Notes under the pieces: model-generated
Database searches by the model: none
Told to the model about the DNA's origin: nothing
What the model saw: the letters and a program-made list of their open reading frames with translations, nothing else
Origin: a virus
Virus record (IMG/VR): IMGVR_UViG_3300009414_000071
Coordinates: 1-24,613 of that record
Direction: 5' to 3' (one strand)
Length of the DNA: 24,613 nucleotides
Program-made: the position numbers and the translations under genes
In this document: positions 22,701 to 24,613 of the stretch, piece by piece
How positions within the stretch are numbered: position 1 is the stretch's first letter
Layout: each line of letters opens with the position of its first letter

Positions 22701-24613
22701 CAATGTCCGGGTTGGCAGCGACTGGGGGAGCAGTTCCCTTGTTATGATGGAGAAGGCAACGAGGTCAGCATATGTGCATGCGACGGGGCAGATTGTGGTG
22801 AATGTGAGATTGGAGTTTGTTCTACGGGTGAAACACAATCATCAGGAACTATGATATTGGCAGATAATACTTGTTGGGAATGTTGTTGCGAGGGTGCAGT
22901 ACCGGAAAGACCAGTATTATTTGGTGCATGTTGTGTTGATGATGACCCGGATTATCCTGAACCATACTGTGATGAAACAAACATGTTAGATTGTGCCATG
23001 AAGGGTGGCATGTTCATGGAAGGGTTAGAATGCAGTGATGAAACTTGTAATTTCGGAGCATGCTGCGACAAATACCGAGGAACTTGCCGAGATGAGACTT
23101 ATAAGATGGACTGTATGGGAGTGAATGAAAAGTGGTATGGAATATGTGATGGGGTGGCATGTACTTGTGATGATATAATCTATTCTGTTAACACTTGGTA
23201 TGAAACAGGCGGGGTTAATGATTTACTTGATTTGATTTCTCGTTTGGGTGAGTGTGGACCTGATTGTGATTGTAATGAAGATGGTGTAGTTGACTCAGAT
23301 GATGTGTGGTGCTTGTTTGCGTGGGGCTGGGATCCTGGAGATGATCCACATCGTTTTAACTTTAGATCTAGAATATTAGATCCTCGTATTGATCCTACTG
23401 ATTCTCCTAGCAACACATTTGATTGGAATTTTATGCAATGGCATTGGTGGCCAGGTCATACACATCGCTTTGGTACATATGGTCAAACTGAGGTTGGTGA
23501 GTTTCCACCTGGTTCATACGGTGAAGATACAATAATACATGATTTGTGGGATGCAGATTTCTGGGCGAGTCAGGGACCGCCTTCGATTATATGGAGTAAT
23601 TTTGAAGGATTTTATACATGTGAGGTTCGATTGTCGTGGACGAAGATATTAAATTGCCAAATTTGTGATTACACAGGGTCCGGCGGAGGAGGAAGTCCTT
23701 ATGATCGTATGTGTAAAGATTGTCGTATTGATAACAATTATTTTAAATTCCACAATAATTCAGCAGTGCCATGGCTGAAAATTGGTGCCGTTGATTATTA
23801 TTGCACTACTTGTGCAAAACGTGGTAGGTGTTGTATGGGACCAACTTACGGTGGAGAATATGATTTCATGGCTCACTTAAATGAAAATCAAAGTCCAGAG
23901 GCGGTGGGAGCATTCCTGGATGATCTAGATTTAAAACTATACAACGATGATGATGTAGTAATAGATGAAAGGCCCGTATATTCAGATTGTTACATGACGC
24001 ATGCTGTGTGTGACGCACACATGGGACATTTTGAACCCGTTGATACTGTTGCATATGGTGTTGATGCGCCAAGGATGGATCTGGTCCCACCGGCGGCAGG
24101 TTATGGTTGTTGTGGAAAGAGTTGTCAACAGGTTCCGGTGCCGATGAGTGACGACGATTCAGAGTGGATGGAGATTAGGAATTATGATCCACTATATCCA
24201 GAGCAATGTGAATTAGATAAAATTGTGTGTTGTACAAAGAGGCTGGGTCTAATAGAAACAGATACTTGGGAAGAGTGTTTAAATGCCGATTTTGCGCTTA
24301 GTGGGAAATTGGGAGTTCCCTTATCACCAAGATTTAAAACAATAGATGAAGTACCTGATTCTATTAAAGACAATTTGGGTTGTGGAGACACTGGATGGGG
24401 TGCTTGTTGTGGATGTGCTGTACAAGATGGGGTGTACTATCATGATTGTGTGATGACAAAAGATATTATGGTGTGTTTAGATATGGGTGGCCACTGGGCT
24501 GGTACAGATACAATGTGCATAGACCAACCTTTGTGCGATGGTATACCTGCTGGTGGCACAAAATATGGATGGACTTGTGAAGATTGCAGTGATAATATAA
24601 CTTGCCCCGGTGA
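19713..24613 (+). CDS. Giant tail appendage protein: collagen stalk, FG-GAP-like propeller, Cys-rich modules, dockerin-like loop (3' end cut by window edge)
   Basis: From the ATG at 19713, after a TTGGAG site, the frame stays open for 1633 codons to the window end; I read it through and found no stop. Residues 15-50 are Gly-X-Y collagen repeats. About 120-520 carry several FG-GAP-type blades, for example 'TGAVYVWKRD', 'NGSVFVYRRNSDGNW', 'FGHGVDLWKNILVIGA' and 'GDIAVGAPSG'; such blades form beta-propellers in surface proteins. About 520-770 is an unrecognised beta-rich region. From 772 on there are about ten Cys modules, with C-C pairs near 774, 832, 879, 920, 1073, 1117, 1373, 1466 and 1565. 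Residues 1186-1197 form a calcium loop of dockerin type. It is probably an adhesive appendage, one of the largest proteins of the phage. Confidence 0.85.
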   Translation, partial: MIRTYGSSRIEDITGSLGFAGPSGPIGAIGATGATGATGHTGPAGPIGSGISNISLFGESYAIEGSNPPADGDGGVSDKFGKYGIREAGDYKIFGDPRHNTGGGRVRVYKKGNTAGCTAGSNWYNEIDLSPIGVGDGWATGRNTDITIFDNGDVVVVAGAEGAEVGGNATGAVYVWKRDYSTEVWTQVQEIGAPGVQSTWRKVGRGACLVDAKTNSLFFSKAPGQGSDTQSAFIWHFTTSDSGDTWTENTTWTAKTLDEIRGWTSSTDDGGISGFSDSQITEDRMILAAHADDAYMGGITIYEYTDSTWQRVFYKKGICESGSPCEPGPYKPSLGLDSAIHKDIAVAGSPNSINGHLIPRKGINYPPGHENLKVGENANYGAYNGSVFVYRRNSDGNWTHSQLIDNPFPEAGANFGHGVDLWKNILVIGACGAGNHNNATDGSPGRVYIYKDESQAGGPSKFVLKDIIYPSKNYVWVDEGGIAGDSVTGIGWGIKISYRGGDIAVGAPSGFTGGAPTVGSAFILSEDYLNITISDVRDESDYDTEWWGRKLEYSIGVSGAKGPTGTDYNYEYTITNAGENVGAVPSQESLNYGKIYKTREGATAYFRTLTVSGNAISINSTNDYTILLAGNEYISSGGIIGNTGELVYSFSGASAQGVKNTHWDGTRLVARLENYRETISNNNYNVLVAPEGPNPINTTENVNSGFLDGSIIPFSYIVTQPSLPGTSTIIKSVKSGLHMGTTSDNEGLSADIIHTFGDTIFATPYVPPTRIGSCCYCKMVSSDPDFPEREGTIPDCLDFTTDIYCDSIGGSFNTIPCANRPEGPGCYKGSACCVGGSCINTNSEKCTLFGGFYIDNTDCEEVEYELGGCPATCEDHGACCVGNLCYDLTEVECSFEPNSTWSAGKTCKTYNCCFAQLGGCCVDEMCYETSPYICSTLFSVDGTPGVFWGTGSSCAGPKRNTEAYAPYECLMDDGIISEPLDEDGLCPDGELPPCRAQCPGWQRLGEQFPCYDGEGNEVSICACDGADCGECEIGVCSTGETQSSGTMILADNTCWECCCEGAVPERPVLFGACCVDDDPDYPEPYCDETNMLDCAMKGGMFMEGLECSDETCNFGACCDKYRGTCRDETYKMDCMGVNEKWYGICDGVACTCDDIIYSVNTWYETGGVNDLLDLISRLGECGPDCDCNEDGVVDSDDVWCLFAWGWDPGDDPHRFNFRSRILDPRIDPTDSPSNTFDWNFMQWHWWPGHTHRFGTYGQTEVGEFPPGSYGEDTIIHDLWDADFWASQGPPSIIWSNFEGFYTCEVRLSWTKILNCQICDYTGSGGGGSPYDRMCKDCRIDNNYFKFHNNSAVPWLKIGAVDYYCTTCAKRGRCCMGPTYGGEYDFMAHLNENQSPEAVGAFLDDLDLKLYNDDDVVIDERPVYSDCYMTHAVCDAHMGHFEPVDTVAYGVDAPRMDLVPPAAGYGCCGKSCQQVPVPMSDDDSEWMEIRNYDPLYPEQCELDKIVCCTKRLGLIETDTWEECLNADFALSGKLGVPLSPRFKTIDEVPDSIKDNLGCGDTGWGACCGCAVQDGVYYHDCVMTKDIMVCLDMGGHWAGTDTMCIDQPLCDGIPAGGTKYGWTCEDCSDNITCPG
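19755..19856 (+). repeat. Collagen-like Gly-X-Y repeat
   Basis: Twelve Gly-X-Y triplets (residues 15-50 of the giant protein) with Ala-Thr, Pro-Ile and Pro-Ala fillings. They have no break and are preceded by a short N-terminal peptide like that of the preceding collagen-stalk protein. Confidence 0.9.
20070..21275 (+). other. FG-GAP-like beta-propeller region
   Basis: This part encodes about residues 120-520 of the giant protein. Repeating pieces of form G-(A/S)-V-(Y/F)-V-(W/Y)-x-R...W and (I/V)-x-V-x-G-A fit the FG-GAP_2 type of blade. The spacing is irregular, and I count four or more candidate blades by eye. Confidence 0.65.
22026..24455 (+). repeat. Array of diverged Cys-rich 'GACC' modules
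   Basis: Module starts recognisable by a C-C pair after Gly: 22026, 22197, 22341, 22467, 22923, 23055, 23823, 24105 and 24399. Several include 'GACCV(D/G)..C', then a C-x-(I/L/M)-x-G-G stretch, and a closing Cys pair. They are closer to the modules of the preceding gene than to any other part of the window. Confidence 0.8.
23268..23303 (+). other. Dockerin-type calcium-binding loop
   Basis: It encodes 'DCNEDGVVDSDD' (residues 1186-1197). Ligand positions 1, 3, 5, 9 and 12 are D, N, D, D, D with Gly at 6 and Val at 7-8, which fits the EF-hand-like dockerin loop. It is followed by 'WCLFAWGWD', like the 'LL..WG' helix of dockerin repeats. Just before it, 'GGVNDLLDLISRLG' could be a second helix without its loop. 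Confidence 0.65.

Overview
The window reads as the baseplate and tail-fibre end of the structural gene cluster of a T4-like contractile-tailed phage (myovirus). The clearest landmarks are a gp25 wedge protein with its EPR motif, a gp6-type wedge protein directly after it, a gp53-type wedge protein, a tube-cap protein of gp48/gp54 type and, on the opposite strand at the left edge, a head-completion protein of gp4 type. The DNA is moderately AT-rich. Genes are tightly packed, often 1-40 bp apart, and all but the first run rightwards. At least one perfect copy of the T4-type late promoter motif TATAAATA lies between genes. I see no tRNA, CRISPR array, insertion sequence or lysogeny gene, and no gene-free stretch above about 50 bp.

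Layout. 1-389 (minus strand, cut by the left edge): head-completion nuclease, gp4-like. 422-6303: inner baseplate block made of tube cap, gp53-like wedge, a large hub candidate, a von Willebrand factor A (vWA) protein, and a small protein with a hub-type C-terminal domain. 6352-9835: wedge block made of gp25, gp6 and a wedge-associated protein. 9859-12832: two less recognisable structural proteins. 12867-24613: four fibre or appendage genes, namely a shaft-repeat fibre with a 'NILINGNFDIWQRG' domain, a smaller protein sharing the shaft module, a collagen-stalk protein with Cys-rich modules and a Lcl_C/DUF1566-like tip, and a giant protein of more than 1633 residues. The giant protein has a collagen stalk, an FG-GAP-like propeller, about ten Cys-rich modules and a dockerin-like calcium loop, and it runs off the right edge.

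How the genes work together. The gp4-like protein would finish the head. The tube cap, hub and wedge proteins build the baseplate, and the last four genes form the host-contact appendages. The unusual theme is that conserved baseplate cores carry long Cys-rich and Gly/Thr-rich additions. The appendages are built from modules otherwise familiar from surface and secreted proteins of bacteria: vWA with an intact metal-binding site, collagen repeats, FG-GAP, 'GACC' Cys modules and dockerin. The 'GACC' module plus dockerin-like loop resembles what I recall from planctomycete secreted proteins. This could hint at the host or at the surface being bound, but it is inference from pattern memory, not a database result.
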